Shown: one piece after another, positions 15,019-15,039 of the stretch
Position numbering within the stretch: position 1 is the stretch's first letter
Layout of the letters: each line of letters begins with the position of its first letter
Assembly: GCA_045658425.1 (NCBI GenBank)
Contig: JAZOVB010000063.1
Span: 1-15,039, forward strand
Length of the DNA stretch: 15,039 nucleotides
From: SIG450 sp045658425
GTDB taxonomy: Bacteria; Bacillota; Clostridia; UMGS1840; HGM11507
Direction: 5' to 3'
The notes under the pieces: generated by a model
The model's input: only the letters and a program-made list of their open reading frames with translations
Databases searched by the model: none
Told to the model about the DNA's origin: nothing
Program-made: the position numbers and the translations under genes

Positions 15019-15039
15019 CTACAGACCTGATATGTGGTC

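Noticed and set aside
14552..15039. Possible CRISPR array because of many short palindromes
   Set aside because: The palindromes differ from each other in sequence, length and spacing, so there is no repeat-spacer pattern and no cas gene.
14515..15039. Possible tRNA, insertion sequence remnant or small gene in the tail
   Set aside because: There is no cloverleaf with CCA end or T-loop motif, no transposase fragment, and no open frame with a ribosome binding site. The 17-codon frame from the ATG at 14870 runs through the hairpins and is not credible.

Overview
The window looks like a chromosomal segment of a low-GC, endospore-forming member of the Bacillota, most likely a Clostridia-type organism. 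The evidence is AT-rich coding with AGA arginine codons, strong GGAGG ribosome binding sites, a SpoIVFA/SpoIVFB-type pair, and a priA-def-fmt-yugP gene order. I cannot name the species. Almost everything is housekeeping. I found no phage, insertion sequence, CRISPR array, toxin-antitoxin pair or rRNA/tRNA gene.

Layout. (1) Positions 1-2886, minus strand: the first 962 codons of smc, cut by the window edge before its C-terminal ATPase half, with a good sigma-A-like promoter at 2937-2965. (2) Positions 3023-4446, plus strand, divergent from smc: a membrane-anchored LytM/M23 protein overlapping an M50 intramembrane protease. This pair looks like the sporulation complex SpoIVFA-SpoIVFB, which activates pro-sigma-K in the mother cell. 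(3) From a promoter at 4454-4482, eleven tightly spaced genes run in one direction to 14514: priA, def, fmt, a YugP-type zinc peptidase, a small four-cysteine protein, a MATE transporter, fhs, tsaE, tsaB, rpiB and upp. Gaps range from overlaps to 28 bases, apart from 66 bases before priA, so this is probably one long operon. (4) Positions 14515-15039: no gene, but dense in secondary structure.

How the genes fit together. fhs makes 10-formyl-tetrahydrofolate from formate, fmt uses it to formylate initiator Met-tRNA, and def releases formate from new proteins, so the operon encodes a closed formyl cycle for translation initiation. tsaE and tsaB supply two parts of the tRNA t6A machinery. priA restarts replication forks. 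rpiB and upp connect pentose phosphate and PRPP metabolism to uracil salvage.

The most unusual part is the non-coding tail. After a strong intrinsic terminator (14599-14634), itself enclosed by an 11-bp A/T clamp, there is a 194-base imperfect inverted repeat (14640-14833) that folds as a three-way junction. Its deviations from perfect pairing are mostly G-U wobbles when read as plus-strand RNA. A train of further hairpins follows (14857-15018) and resembles dispersed intergenic repeats. I have no family name for the 194-base element. It could be a structured RNA or a small palindromic mobile repeat.
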